From positions 36,088,883 through 36,152,882 of the forward strand of contig OY757947.1 in the NCBI GenBank assembly GCA_963585895.1: a stretch of 64,000 nt of DNA. The letters are read 5' to 3'. Below the pieces are notes generated by a model, which was not told the origin of the DNA, searched no databases, and saw only the letters and a list, made by a program, of their open reading frames with translations. The DNA comes from Sepioteuthis lessoniana. Lineage: Eukaryota; Mollusca; Cephalopoda; Myopsida; Loliginidae. Position 1 is the first letter of the stretch. Each line of letters begins with the position of its first letter. Both the position numbers and the translations under genes were made by a program. Below, piece by piece: positions 1 through 11,925 of the stretch.

Positions 1-713
1 CATTCATAAAAAAATTTATCTTCAATGACTAAGCTTAAAACAAGTGACATTCTTATACTTTCAATCTTCTTGAAAATATATCTTTGTAAATAATTATATG
101 GTTACAAGTAAGTAAAATATTCACAGCTTCTTTCTTAGTTGCAGTATCAATGGTTTAAAATAATTTGCAGTGTTACAGTCAATGTATTCAGAGAATTTAC
201 TTTGGAATAATACCAATGAAAGAATAACTTGACATTCAGCAGACATCCTGAACTGGAGCCTCACCGCCAGTTACAGCTTAGCAGGATACTGAAAACAGTC
301 CTTGTCATGGGAGTTAACTCCTCAGTAACTCAAATTGAAATACTCATGCCTTTGATAAAGGAGTAAATCAATCTTTTATGCCCCTCCTCCCATGATAGAC
401 TGAGATCATTAATCCTTGGTATGGCAACCAATCTAGGAGAGGCAAAATATTCAAACCAGCTGTACTCTGACAGAGTTGTTGTTTATAATATTAAATCTAA
501 CAGCAAAATCTAATCTGATAGAGGATATTTTTTTATCCCTTAATTGATGAAAAAGAAACACTTTTTTGTCTTAGACATTCGTTTTCCATTATGAGCAGTT
601 ATCTCCCTTTTACTGTCAACAATTTAAAATATTAATTTGCTTTAATTTTCTAAGGCATTTCTGTTGTTTCATTTTAGTTGGTGTCCTTACATTTTCATAA
701 AAGCATCACAACA

Positions 714-716
<3 letters not shown>

Positions 717-760
<44 letters not shown>
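717..760. repeat. (TA)n microsatellite
   Basis: About 22 uninterrupted TA units inside the giant repeat. Related copies at 22,225 and 39,316 also carry TA tracts at the matching place, with different lengths. Confidence 0.95.
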
Positions 761-763
<3 letters not shown>

Positions 764-1683
764 GACAGAGAGCGTTTTTGTCAATTAGATTACTTCTATT
801 TTATTCTCTTGCTCTTTAGCCAAAGTTGACCTTTGTTATCTTGGTATGACCAGAGACTTGTCTAAAACAAAAAATCTAATCATGCTTTACTAAATAATTT
901 GTTCCATGATTAAAGCTTTATTTTAAAATTATGCTGTATTTACACGTTCTTTTCATTGCACAAAAAACACCCATGTAAAATCAGTAAATGTAAATATAAC
1001 TTTCTGTCCTTTATCATCTAACAAAAACACAATTTATCTTTTTGAGTGGAGAATTTTTTTTTCGTTAAAGTAACCAATTTCTTATGACATTTTCTCTTTA
1101 TCTACAAAAAAAACGAACACCTCTCAAAAAAGTGAATTAATAAAACCCTAAATCATCACGGTAGTCAAATATCAATTAAAACATTCATTATCTTCTAAAT
1201 ACTTTTAGAATATTTTTTCAATTCTATCCAATATTAATGGTTCATTAGTTATGCAGGAAACCATTTACCCGAGAGCAATCTAATACTAATAAATCTATTT
1301 AATACTAATCATTTGTTTGCACGAGAATGCTTTTGAGTTTTGCTATTTAACATTAGTCATTCTTTTTATCAAGTATTACTCTGTAAATCAACCTAAATTT
1401 AAAAAAATAAAAATGCATGCATAAATAAAAATAAAACATACTCGGACTTTAGAAATCATTGTCATCTCCCGCGTTCACAACTGTATTGTATGATGAAGTA
1501 GACTTTATCCAAAGAATTAAGATGTAAAAAAAAAAAAAAAAAAAAATGAGAAACGAGCCTAATTACTTCCGACCTTAACTATTATTGTGAATGGCCAAAT
1601 ATTTGTAAAATAATTTTTATGATTAAAGTTATAAAATAATCCGGGGACACAAAAATAAGCTTTAATGACTTACAGTTTTCAAG

Positions 1684-1932
1684 ATGGCGACCTGTGTACC
1701 GTTGACAAATGAAAAAGTATTCTCGAATTATGGACTACGAGACAAAAAGCTCCTCAAAAAAAGCAAAAAGAACTTACCCATAACCAATATATGCAGCACT
1801 TCAAAAAATAGCTTGCATCATCATCATCATAATCATCCAACGCCATAAGACAAATCAATAATAACAGGGTTAACTGTGAATGTATTCTATGTCACCCAAT
1901 GAGGGAAAGTAACTCTTCCGGAACTGACGTCA
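1684..1932 (+). promoter_or_regulatory. YY1-like plus CRE module, copy 0
   Basis: ATGGCGACC (1,684) is preceded by AAG, a fair YY1-type match. A full palindromic CRE, TGACGTCA, lies at 1,925-1,932, 241 bp downstream. ACTTCCG-type (ETS-like) words flank the module at about 1,565 and 2,143. Three other copies in the window keep the same layout. Promoter activity is inferred from motifs only. Confidence 0.4.
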
Positions 1933-2397
1933 TTTTCTACATGGAATTCTGGTCAAAGAGACTTGTTGATATACATCAAAACAACGAAATTTTTTCTTAG
2001 ATATTATCAGAGCCATTTTAAAATTGAATTAATCTTAGAATTAAAATTCTAACAATCTCCAACAGCTAGTATTCAATTTCGATTGGACAACGGATATATA
2101 TTTTTGTCTTATTTTATACGACAAAAATCCGAATATATCCGAATACTTCCGGAAAAAAAAAAAACAAAAAAAACAAACTCTGCCTTAGAATTATCACCAT
2201 CACCACCAGTGACAACTGCTACTCTAGTTATTTAGACATAACAAGCAAAAATATCAGCAAATCGGAATACTTTCGAAATGAAAAAAATCTACGTCTTAAT
2301 CATAACAAAAGATATATTTTAACAGCAATAAATAATAATGATGATATTAAAGTAAATAAATAAAAAATCATAAAATCCCCGTTTTCACGGGGATGAT

Positions 2398-2668
2398 GTA
2401 AGTTAAGTAAATTGGGCGACAGTAGTCGAAGGCGACCCAAAGACTCTCTTTTCAATAGTTACTATATCGATTTGTTGGTTGAGGGCGCAACGCCTTTCCT
2501 TAGGTTACTCCACTTTACCCTTAATCCGTACTTTATAATACTGAGTGTCAAGCAAGGTAGCATCAAGTACTTTTTAGTCTTAGGTATGACTCGACCTTGG
2601 ATTGAACCTCGATCTTCCGGGCCATTACCGAACACTCTATACACTAGGCCATTTGCTAATTTACCTCA
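2398..2668 (-). mobile_element. SINE-A copy
   Basis: A tRNA-derived SINE in reverse orientation. The tail lies at the left (GTAAGTTAAGTAAA then the AGTCGA word) and the tRNA-like head at the right. The reverse complement of GGATTGAACCTC is a B-box-like word. The body words (TCAATAGYTACTA, TCCACTTTACCCTT) recur in all other SINE-A copies. The small ORF across it is incidental. Confidence 0.8.
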
Positions 2669-2699
2669 GCAAGCTTAACCAATGCTACAGAGATCGTAG

Positions 2700-3340
2700 A
2701 GCAGTGTCATAACAATTAAAAGAAAATGGTGCTATAAACGGACACGAAATCATTCAACTGTATTCCCAGATTACATTGTAAGCAACAATAGGCGGCTGGC
2801 AGAAAATACCACGAAGGAAAAGGGCATTTTCTCCATCTGGTAGAGAAAAAAGTTGAACCCTTGCTGGGACGTCTTAATTGCTGGTCTCCGCTATGAGCAG
2901 CATGTTTGTCAAAGTGTAAAAGAGCCAAATCCTCCTTAGCTCTCCCCACCATTTATAGTGAGAAAAGGAAAAAATTCTTGACGTCCATTATGGCCACGCT
3001 CACCTATGTCTACGCGGCAACAAACCATTTTTTCACACTAAGTCTAGTTTTAAATACAGAGACATTAAAGTTGATTTTTCACTTTAAGCCCATATATTCA
3101 AAAGCGTTTGCAGGAATCAAGAAGAAAACGACACTGTCTTCACCATGTATAAGTGTTTTATTTTGATTTTTTCTTATAATGTAATCGTAAGTATCAAGTC
3201 ACGAGTTTATTTATCATCGCGTGCGCGAAACATGCTCTATAACAGATCTCTATTTTACAGTCAGTCAGACCGGCTGACTGGTTTAAGTGCGCGGCAGGGT
3301 CGCTCGTTTCATTTCCGAGCAAGGAATCGTCCCAGTTATT
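2700..3340. repeat. Dispersed repeat paired with 52,975-53,640
   Basis: This stretch and 52,975-53,640 share long words such as CTGGTAGAGAAAAAA and CTACGCGGCAACAAAC. Both lie immediately right of a minus-strand SINE-A, so the SINE and this segment were copied together. Both copies have a minus-strand ORF of about 75 codons with a partly shared peptide. No known domain was recognised. Confidence 0.7.
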
Positions 3341-6300
3341 TTGTCATCAGTAATCGATGAATTATTCTTTACTAAGCTTCCATAAGAGATGGCATATTGG
3401 TTTCATTTGTCTTAAGTGATTATTTTCTTTCCATTCGCTGATAATTATTATGTGAGACACTTTCTCAATATTTCTTCTTTAACTCAAAATATGTCCATTG
3501 TGATTTTAAAATTTGAGTCGACTAAACAATTGGAACTTTTTTTAATTGGCTAATCAAGTAATACATAGTTGCAAAAAATTGCCTAATGAGATCAAAGACA
3601 GAATTGGATTAGAAAATTCCAACATACAAATTAAATGATTTCAGGAAAATAATATCTTTTTATTTAACATGGATGTGACATGTTAGTCAACAGTGACTTT
3701 CTCAAAGAAGGTAAAAAAAACAAAAAAATTTGAATGAGTTAGAATTAATTTGTTTGCCACTGGAATTAATATTGTTTCTACAGTAAAATGATTTCAATTA
3801 TTGAAAAATTATAGCAGTAAATGTCACCAGGGACTCATCTAAAATAAAAAAAAACAACTAATAATGCTTGACAAAATAATCTATTCAATTCCCTGATTAA
3901 CATATTTTCAAAACATTTGTCATTTCATATGAACAGGATGAATAGGGCAAAAAAGTCTAAGTAAATTTTTATCATTACCACAATTTAAGCAAAATGTCTA
4001 ATTTAAAGCAGCTGTACTCTGACACAGTTACTGTTTTATACTATTAAATCTAATAGCAAAATGTAATCTGGTAGAGAATATAGTTTTTATCCCCTCTTTG
4101 ATGAGAAAGAAAACTTCCACTTTTCTCTTTGATATTATTTGGATTTGATGAGCAGTTATCTCCCCTTTACTGTCAATCATTTATGGTGCCATTAATATTT
4201 ACATTTGAACATGTGTTTTTGTCGACAAATTTATTTAATTCAAGAATATCTTTTCAAAATATTTCTCTCGGTTCAACATTAATTTAAAAAAAAATAGCAT
4301 TAACTTTAAATTGGTGGTTTCTTAGAAAAATTATAAGGAAAATCATTTCATATTGTGTTTTGTATTATGTGGGAAATTACTTAACAGAATTTAATATCTC
4401 TAAAGATATTGTATTCATGGTGTATATGTTCTAAACAAGAACTATTTTTTAAAATTGATGTGAAAAAATATAAAAAATAGATGACTAAGGATGGTTTGCT
4501 GTTTTTGTTTAATAGAATATCAACTTTTGTGTGATGCCCAAGGAGGCATTACAAACTAATAATAATTATCCTTATTGTAATTCATTATTCTATATTTACA
4601 GTTAAAAAGCTGTATAGAAACCTACTTCCAAATTTGGTTAAATTTCAAGAATATTTCATCTACAGATCCACAATTATTATACAAACATCTTATGTAATTG
4701 TAGATATGCAAAACTTGTAATATTTTTGGTTTATTCCTGATAAAATAAGTTAAATCATCTTATAAATGCAAATAAAATTGAAAACAGTTTTAAATGTTGA
4801 TTTGTATAAAAAGAAAGAAAACAGATAAGATTGGATTGGTAAATAAAATGTCCTGTCAAGAGGAATTTCGTATAAGGTAAGAAAATGAGAATGTATATTT
4901 TTGTGTCACAGTTGAGAAAATTTAGCTGAGTTATAACTGATATAAGACATTTATCTTTTAAGTTAGAAAATTCAGATATAAGAAACTTTTTCAACATATT
5001 GTCCAGAGATCAAGTCCATGGAAATGTTTATTGACATCATTCAGTATTTAATCAAATGTCACAATATATTTTCTAAATTCATTGTATGCCTATTTGTAAT
5101 AAATATTATTTGTGATATCATTGGATGTTTTCTATTTAATGGTATATCAACCTTTTGGGATAATTCAATATTAAATCAAATATAAATGAAATGTATGCAT
5201 TTGTGTGTGTATATGTATCATGGGGCATGTGTGTCTGTGTGTTTGTAAAGAGAGAGAGCGGGGGCGAGTGTTTACATTATTTGCAACTGACAAGTTGACA
5301 GTTAACTATTTTTTAAAGATTTAGTAAAGCTCATTTGTTAGCAAACAGTTAAATGCTTTCAAGTATTGCGAGCACTAAGACATCTTTTCAGTATTGATTT
5401 GTTTTTTGACAGTTAAATGATTTGAAGTATTCTCATACAACTCTAATAATTCTATTCAAAGTAATTTCTTTACTCACAAATTTTGCTTAAGCACATGGTT
5501 TGACATGATTTTTTTTTTTGTATAAAAAATAACCTAACAGAAACCGTATCTTGAAAACATTGTTTTGTTGAAAAACTATTTCCACCCGGCTAAAATATCT
5601 GGTGTTTAAGTCAGATGATAAAGGAAAATATTCTATTTCTGAATCAAGCAATTTCAATAATTATAATTTTCTAAAATCATTATTCTAATGAACGACTATC
5701 TTAAAAGGAAAAAAATTTTAAAAATAAAAAGAATACCCAAAAACCCACAGATAATAGAATATTTTTTAGGTTTTCTTTTAAATTTTTGCTGCTTTTTCAT
5801 GCTCTTTCAGATTGCATCTTTTTTTTGAATTTGTTTTTGAAAAACCGAAAGAAACATAAATTTGCAGTCGTTCTCGTTTACTTTCTATTTAAAAATTTTC
5901 ATTTTATTTGTAAAATTCAAAAAAATTATGAAAAGATTAATATTACTAAAAGATTTTAATTTACCTTTCAATAATTATTACTGTTCTTAATTTTTTATAT
6001 TACAAACAGTTTTCCTTTTTTTTTTTCATTGCAAAAAAACATTCGAAATCATTTAAGTTAAAAATTGTTATGAGAAAAAAAACCTTAAATTTAAACATCT
6101 CAAGTTCTGAAATTGTTAAAATGCTGAAATAGATAACTGCACTTTTTCACCTGACAAACACCAGCTATCATTTTGAGTGAATTAGTTTTGCAAGTAACAA
6201 ATTTTTGATGTTTTTTTCTTATATATATATGATGATCTAAAATCATCTGGACCCCCACGGAAAAACACCAAAACCTGAGGTTAAGCAAAAATAATTTGTT

Positions 6301-6640
6301 TTGAAATTAGTTTGAAAGAATTAGAACATTTATTTTTTTAAAATACTTTAACGACTTCCTAGATCTCTACCCAATAAAAATTATTTCTCAGCAACATAGG
6401 TAACAATTCAACTGTGCAAGCAAAAAATACATGCATATATAAGATAAAAGCATAATCGGACATAAAAAAATCATTTTCACCTACCACAGTATGTGCCGTT
6501 TAGTGTGATCAGAAAAGACAAAAAGAGAAACATGTCTAATCACTTCCGCCACATCTTTATGAAATAGCTGTTATAATTAAAGTTATAAAATGATCCGTGA
6601 AGAAGAGAACAACTTACTCTAAAGTTGTAGGTTATTTACA

Positions 6641-6891
6641 TGGCGACCACGTGAGTATCGATGAGAAATTACAAAGGATTCTGGAAATGTTAGCCGTTCG
6701 ACGAAAACATCTTCCAAAGCGAAAGGAAATTACCCTTAACGCATCCATACTAAACCTTCAAGAATTACACTCCATCATTATCCAGATAATAAATGTCATT
6801 AGATAAGTAAAAATGAAAACCACATGTATAATTGTCAATGTCTTCTATGTGTCTTCCACCTGTGAATATAACAAATAAGGAAATGACGTCA
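6641..6891 (+). promoter_or_regulatory. YY1-like plus CRE module, copy 1
   Basis: ATGGCGACC at 6,641 and TGACGTCA at 6,884-6,891, 243 bp apart. An ACTTCCGCC word lies upstream near 6,541 and TCCGAATA-type repeats lie downstream near 7,070. A 69-codon ORF at 6,597-6,806 crosses the module, but it is not kept open in the other copies and is not called as a gene. Confidence 0.4.
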
Positions 6892-7784
6892 TCGTCTACA
6901 AGGCATTCTGGTCTAAAAAAACTTTTTTCGACTATACAATAAAGTTTTTCAAATTCGACATCACAAAATTGTTTTAGAATTTAAAAAATCTTATTAATTA
7001 AAATCCTATTCTATTTTCATTAGAAAACTGGCAAATATCTTTTTGTCATGTTTTATAGCACAAATCCGAATACATCCGAATGTTTCCGAAAAGGAAAGAT
7101 AACTGTGTTTAAATTCTAACCGAGAATTATTAGCGTCTTCATTTTCTACTACAATAGTTATTTAGAAATTACAAACAAAAATATCAGCAAAATGCAAATA
7201 TTACGTAATAATAGGAAACTTACCCTAAATTATAACGAAATATATTATTAATAACGATAATAAATTAGTAAATAAATTAATATAAAATCCCTCATGACAA
7301 AGTTTTTAAAATAAATACATTTAACTTCATCTTTTTTACGTAGAGCCCATATATTTTAATGCGTTAGAATGGACAGAAAAAAATAACACGACAATCTTAA
7401 ATCAAGTGTCACAATATATATATCCATTTGATTGTATGCCCATTTTGATTTTGAAAATTTTTATTTGTGATATTACTGGATATTTTCCGTTTAAAAATGT
7501 ATTAGACTTTCTGAATGATTTGATATTAAATCTGCATAATACATATATAATTTGAAAATGAAGAGTTAACACTCAACTATATTTTTGAATGACAAGTTAA
7601 AGCTCATTTGTTTGCATTCAATTAAATTTTTTCAAATATTGCTAACACTAATAATTGAGCATTTAAATATTCTAAAGCGTTTACAAGAATTAAAAAAATA
7701 AATAAAAACGTCACGATATTTGGAATAGAATTCAAGTGAGTCAAACATGCTCACCGATTTACGCATGACACTCGCTCATGTGTT

Positions 7785-7814
7785 TTTCGCGCAAATAATC
7801 TTCTCGGCCATTTT
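7785..7814 (-). promoter_or_regulatory. E2F-like word and reverse YY1-like word
   Basis: TTTCGCGC (7,785-7,792) matches the E2F consensus. GGCCATTTT (7,806-7,814) is the reverse of AAAATGGCC. Copy 3 keeps both (41,123-41,152). Copy 2 keeps the YY1-like word (26,601) but has TTTTGCGC. Function is inferred. Confidence 0.3.
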
Positions 7815-8214
7815 GTCTTCTCTAGCTGATAAATTAAGCTCTTGTCTTCACCAGTTAATATAATTATTAAGTTCAAAGAGAAAAGAAGTTAGACTCGTAC
7901 TAAGTTTGATTCTCATTTTGTGTTCTGAGCTAAATTTACTAAATAATTACGGAATGGATTTCTGTTTTCAAGGAGCAATTTCAATGTTTACATTTTGGAT
8001 ACCTGATTCTGTGAGCTTTATGAGCAGTTATCTCCCCTTTAATGTCAATGGATATAAGAATTTATTTGTCTTTCCTATGTCATTGACATTTTTGTTGTTC
8101 AAGTCCGTGGGTTGTTTGGGTTTTATGGCATATCAACCTTTGGAAGTTATTTAACGCCATATCCATTTTTATACTAATAATTATTATATTAGATTATGAT
8201 CTGTTCTATTTCAC

Positions 8215-8535
8215 ACACGAGTACACGGCTTAATTATTAAAAGCATTTCTATTTTAGTCTATTCAGTTTATTCAAACAGTTCTAATTCACTCAATTCTGT
8301 TTAGCATACATATAGATTTTTTACATACAGTTAAATGTCAAAACAGTTTCATATTAAACGATTCAGTTTAGTCTACATACTGTTTAAATGTTAAAAGTAG
8401 TTCCATTTAAAGCAATTCAGTTCAGCATAAGTACACAGTTTAATTGTCAAAAACATTTCTATTTCAAGGTATTCAGTTTAGTCAAACACTTCTACTAAAC
8501 AATTCAGTTTAGCATTAGTCTGCAGTGTATTTCTA
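8215..8535. repeat. Degenerate ~55-bp repeat array
   Basis: The word ATTCAGTTTAG recurs about every 40-60 bp, with CAAAAACATTTCTATTTCAA between. The same array type occurs at 17,870-17,980, 19,670-20,000 and 27,360-27,700, usually just before repeat C. Confidence 0.7.
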
Positions 8536-8539
8536 TTCA

Positions 8540-8735
8540 ACCCTATCTGGTTCTACCATTCTGAGCTAGAGTGGACCTGGTAGCGAGGGCAATGGAAGAG
8601 TACTCCTCATTCTCCAAAGCTCTAGAATAACAGTAACCTCACCATCAGATTGTTTAGTGTCATATCAGGACATTCTTTTGAGGAACCTTACCCTTCTGTA
8701 GAGGTGCACTTGGTGTATTCTACAGCCCCAATTTT
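8540..8735 (+). repeat. Repeat C copy
   Basis: Starts near TATCTGGTTCTACCATTC and ends near TCTACAGCCCC. Internal words include GCAATGGAAGAGTACTCC and CAGATTGTTTAGTGTCATAT. No tRNA A or B box was seen, so this may be a non-tRNA SINE or a fragment of a larger element. Confidence 0.7.
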
Positions 8736-8984
8736 TGTTGTTTAGTGTTTATAGATGTGATTACATTTTGATGAAAGTATGGCCACAATTTCTTTATATA
8801 TAGAAGAGAGAATGAGAGCATTCAATATATATTGGTTGGTTGGTTGGGTTTTATGAAATGTCAAACATTTTAGCTAATTTAATGCCAATTCATTTTCATA
8901 GATTTCAATTAAATATATGATCTGTAAACTCATTTTGTTAATAATATTTTTAAATCTGAGAAGGCTCATAATTTTTCTTTTGTA

Positions 8985-9300
8985 CACAGGTAAATTCTTT
9001 CAAGTATTGCTATCTAACACTAATAATTCTATTCAATATTCATAATTTGTTTGCAGACGGGGAAATAGTTACAAGTATTACTGTTTAACAGTAATTATTC
9101 TATTCAATTGCATTCATTTGTGGTCTGTCAAATGGTTCTAAGTATTGCAATTTAATTCAAAGAATTCAATTTAGGCACACTGTTTAAGAGTTCCAAGTCT
9201 TACTATTTCCTGATAATAATTCTATTCAACATTACTCAGTTATTATTACACATTTTAATTGTTCCAAGTATTTCTATGTATCATTATCAATTCAAATAAA
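8985..9300. repeat. Degenerate ~70-bp repeat array
   Basis: About four units with the words TTCAAGTATTGCTAT, AACACTAATAATTCTATTC and CATTTGTTTGCA. The unit is scattered through the window, also at 5,340-5,460, 12,000-12,150, 28,150-28,470, 41,780-41,930, 47,210-48,000 and in the fold-back at 54,291-54,791. Confidence 0.7.
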
Positions 9301-9430
9301 CATCAGTCACTTGTCAACACGCAGTTAAATGGTGAAAGATCTATTTCTAACATTTCAATGAAACTTCAGTCACTTGTTTACACAGGTACATTGTTAGTTG
9401 GGTTTTATGGCATATCAAACTCTGTAGGCT

Positions 9431-11430
9431 ATTCAATGCCATATGATATTATACATATAGAGTTAAATGGTCAATCAGATTTATTTCTAACTTATCTATT
9501 TAAGATGTTTACACACAATTTAAATGACAATTAGTTCTATTTGACTGATAGAAAGAACCCTATCAAAGTGCTACCTGGTTGATAGAACCCTATCAATGTT
9601 CTATCACTTAAGGTCTGAGTTGATCTGGGAGTGATAGCAATGAAGAGGTACTCAATATTATCCATATCTAGAGCTATGCACTAAGATGGTTAGACGTCAT
9701 ATGCACAACATTGTTGGTGATGAATCTTACCTCTCTGAAGAGATGCAGTTGGTGAATTAAAATATATCAGAGAGAGAGCATATTAGTTTGTTAATTTGAT
9801 TATTATGGTATATTCAATTGTATTGGCCTTTTACCAAACTTGACCTATGTTAAGTTTGTTTAACAAGCAGTTGGTCAAAATAAAAACAAATATGTAATTA
9901 CATCAAACAAAATAAATAAATCTATTTAATTCCATGATTAATGTATCTTCATAACATTTCTATTAATTCACATCAACAATATCAATAGTGCAAAAAATTT
10001 AACATTCAATTATTCAAGTACCACAATATATGCAAAGAAATTACATTGTGATGATGCATTCAATCTTTTTATTTCATAAATCTTTTATGTGACATTATTT
10101 TTGTCTTACATTTCTACTTCAATTTTCAATATTCACAATGATATCACAAAGAGAATTATTCAAATGAAAACATAATAATATAAAGTGACACAAAGAATTA
10201 GTTTTAAGCAGGCCTTTTTCATAGACTCAATTGAGGTAGTCAATATTCTCCAGAGCTGGAGTTCTGCACTAAGATGATTAAATGTCATATGCAGGACACT
10301 TGATATCACAAAGAGAGTTATTCAAATGAAAACATATACAGTGACACTAATATTTAGTTACTACAAGGAACAAAATCCAAAAACTGTAGCAAAATAAACA
10401 AGAAAGCAGTAACACTAATAATTCTCTTTAAAGTCATTTCTTTGTCCACTGTTTTTGTTTGAGCTAAGGATTTGTGATTTTTTTGCCTTTTCTTTTTTTT
10501 AATAAAACAGTTTGTAACAGAAAATACACTTTTAAAAAATTTCTTATTCCAAAATCCTAATTCAATCGCACAGAAAATGTTAGCATGCATCGAAAATTAT
10601 AATGGGAAGTACTTTATTTCAGAATTTACCAATTGTACAACTTAAAATTCTTTAAAATAAGTTTTTCTAATAAATGACTTTAAAAAAAAGAAAAAAAACA
10701 ACAAATTAAAAATGAAAGCCCAGAAAATTCTAAATTATTATTTAGGTTTTATTTTTGATTTATGTTTCATTTTCATATCCTTTTGCTTTGCATTTTTAAT
10801 AAAATCAATTTAAAACTGAACCTTAAATAAAAATTTTCATTCATATATACATTTTTCTTTCAATTTCCTGGCATAAATTCTCTCAGTAACATTAAGAGGT
10901 TTTTATTTTCTAGAAATCTTCATAGTTAATCTTGTAATTACCTCAAATGCTGGCCATGTTAATCAAATATTTACTTATGAAGGTTGCCAACATAGAAATC
11001 AGGAAGGAAATGCTTTTGAAACACTCAAGTTGGTGAAGCTTACAAATAGGTGATTACTGCTCCAACCAATGAAAAGCTAAAATTATTATATGATTAGGAA
11101 ATTTTAAGAGAGAGAGAGATTTTATTTGCTTATTAATCTGATTATTGCTGTATATTTTATTGGTGTTGTACAAAACTTAGAAAATTTGGCACAAATTATT
11201 TTTCTGAGTTTGTATGAGACAGAATTAAAATTTGGCTTTTAAATTTCAGTTATTGTCGACACAATTTATCTGAATTATAACAAAAATGAAATATTTATAC
11301 TTTAAGAATAAACCAGGAAAAGTGTGAAATAAATAATTTAACATCTAGTCAAGAGGAGATTTCTTACCTCTAGCCTTTGGAAATATATGAACTCCCTTAT
11401 CCCCTTATTAAATAGTGCCATTGCTGTACT
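9431..11430. repeat. Spacer block of the giant repeat (first)
   Basis: No gene seen. It carries a repeat C copy at 9,595-9,745. Positions 10,720-11,430 are collinear with 28,740-29,720; one shared word is CATTAAGAGGTTTTYATTTT. A GA tract lies near 11,108. Confidence 0.6.
9595..9745 (+). repeat. Repeat C copy (short variant)
   Basis: Contains TGATAGCAATGAAGAGGTACTC, shared with 42,155-42,305, followed by TCTGAAGAGATGCAGTTGGT. The GA tract after it occurs in several copies. Confidence 0.65.
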
Positions 11431-11431
11431 T

Positions 11432-11690
11432 CTTAAGTTAACGACCTTAGTCAAGGGGACCCAAAGGCTCGCTTTTAAATAGCTACTACACCGATGTGTA
11501 GAGGAGGGTGCTACTCCTTTCCTTGGATTGCTCCACTTGACCCTTGATCCTTACCTTAGAATGCTATGCGCTAACCAAGGTAGCATCAAGTATCAGTTTT
11601 TGAGTTTTTGGTATGAGTTGATATGAGATTGAACCCAGGTCTCCTGGACCATTAGCAAACACTCTACTCATTAGATCAATGGACTGGTCC
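11432..11690 (-). mobile_element. SINE-A copy, left half of a head-to-head pair
   Basis: Tail at the left (CTTAAGTTAACGACC), head at the right. The reverse B-box region reads AGATTGAACCCAGGT near 11,627. Its left junction matches that of the copy at 29,722 (both follow TTATTAAATAGT), so both come from one insertion copied with the large block. Confidence 0.8.
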
Positions 11691-11925
11691 ATTGGCCTGG
11701 TCCATTGGCCTCATGGTCAGAGGGTTCGCCAAAGACCCGGGAGACCTGGGATCAATCCCAGGTCGATTCATACCAAAGACTCAAAAAAATGGTACTTAAT
11801 GCCTCCTTGCTAAACACTCAGCATTATAAGGTATGGATAAGGTAGCACCCAACACCTCGCTGTAGTAGCTATTGAAAAGGGAGCCTTTCGGCCACCCTCG
11901 ACTAAATTTGCCAACTTTACTTACA
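11691..11925 (+). mobile_element. SINE-A copy, right half of a head-to-head pair
   Basis: The clearest SINE-A head in the window. The A-box-like TGGCCTCATGG lies at 11,706-11,716 and the B box GGGATCAATCCC at 11,748-11,759, with tRNA-like spacing. The body runs to a tail at CAACTTTACTTA. The source tRNA was not identified. Confidence 0.85.

Larger units (their letters stand above)
1..2397. repeat. Partial copy of the giant composite repeat (copy 0)
   Basis: No protein gene is visible. Positions 1-800 match 38,755-39,400 nearly word for word at the start (the run beginning CTTCAATGACTAA occurs in both). Positions 1,380-2,350 match 39,780-40,680 more loosely. The block holds a (TA)n tract, a poly-A run near 1,525-1,546, a CAT-repeat near 1,814-1,838, and one copy of the YY1-like/CRE module. 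A fragment resembling repeat C lies near 240-330. Confidence 0.7.
3440..9430. repeat. Giant composite repeat, copy 1
   Basis: Collinear with 21,440-28,590 and, for much of its length, with 36,045-42,440. Anchors are the word at 3,450/21,445/36,045 (GAGACACTTTCTCAATATTT), 4,518/22,932 (GTGTGATGCCCAAGGAGG), the YY1/CRE module, and the block near 8,580/27,720. No protein gene was recognised in it. It contains TA/GT tracts, ~55-bp and ~70-bp degenerate repeat arrays and repeat C. Confidence 0.75.

Noticed and set aside
6597..6806. 69-codon ORF in the YY1/CRE module
   Set aside because: The other copies of this region have the frame broken, and the first codon is GTG.
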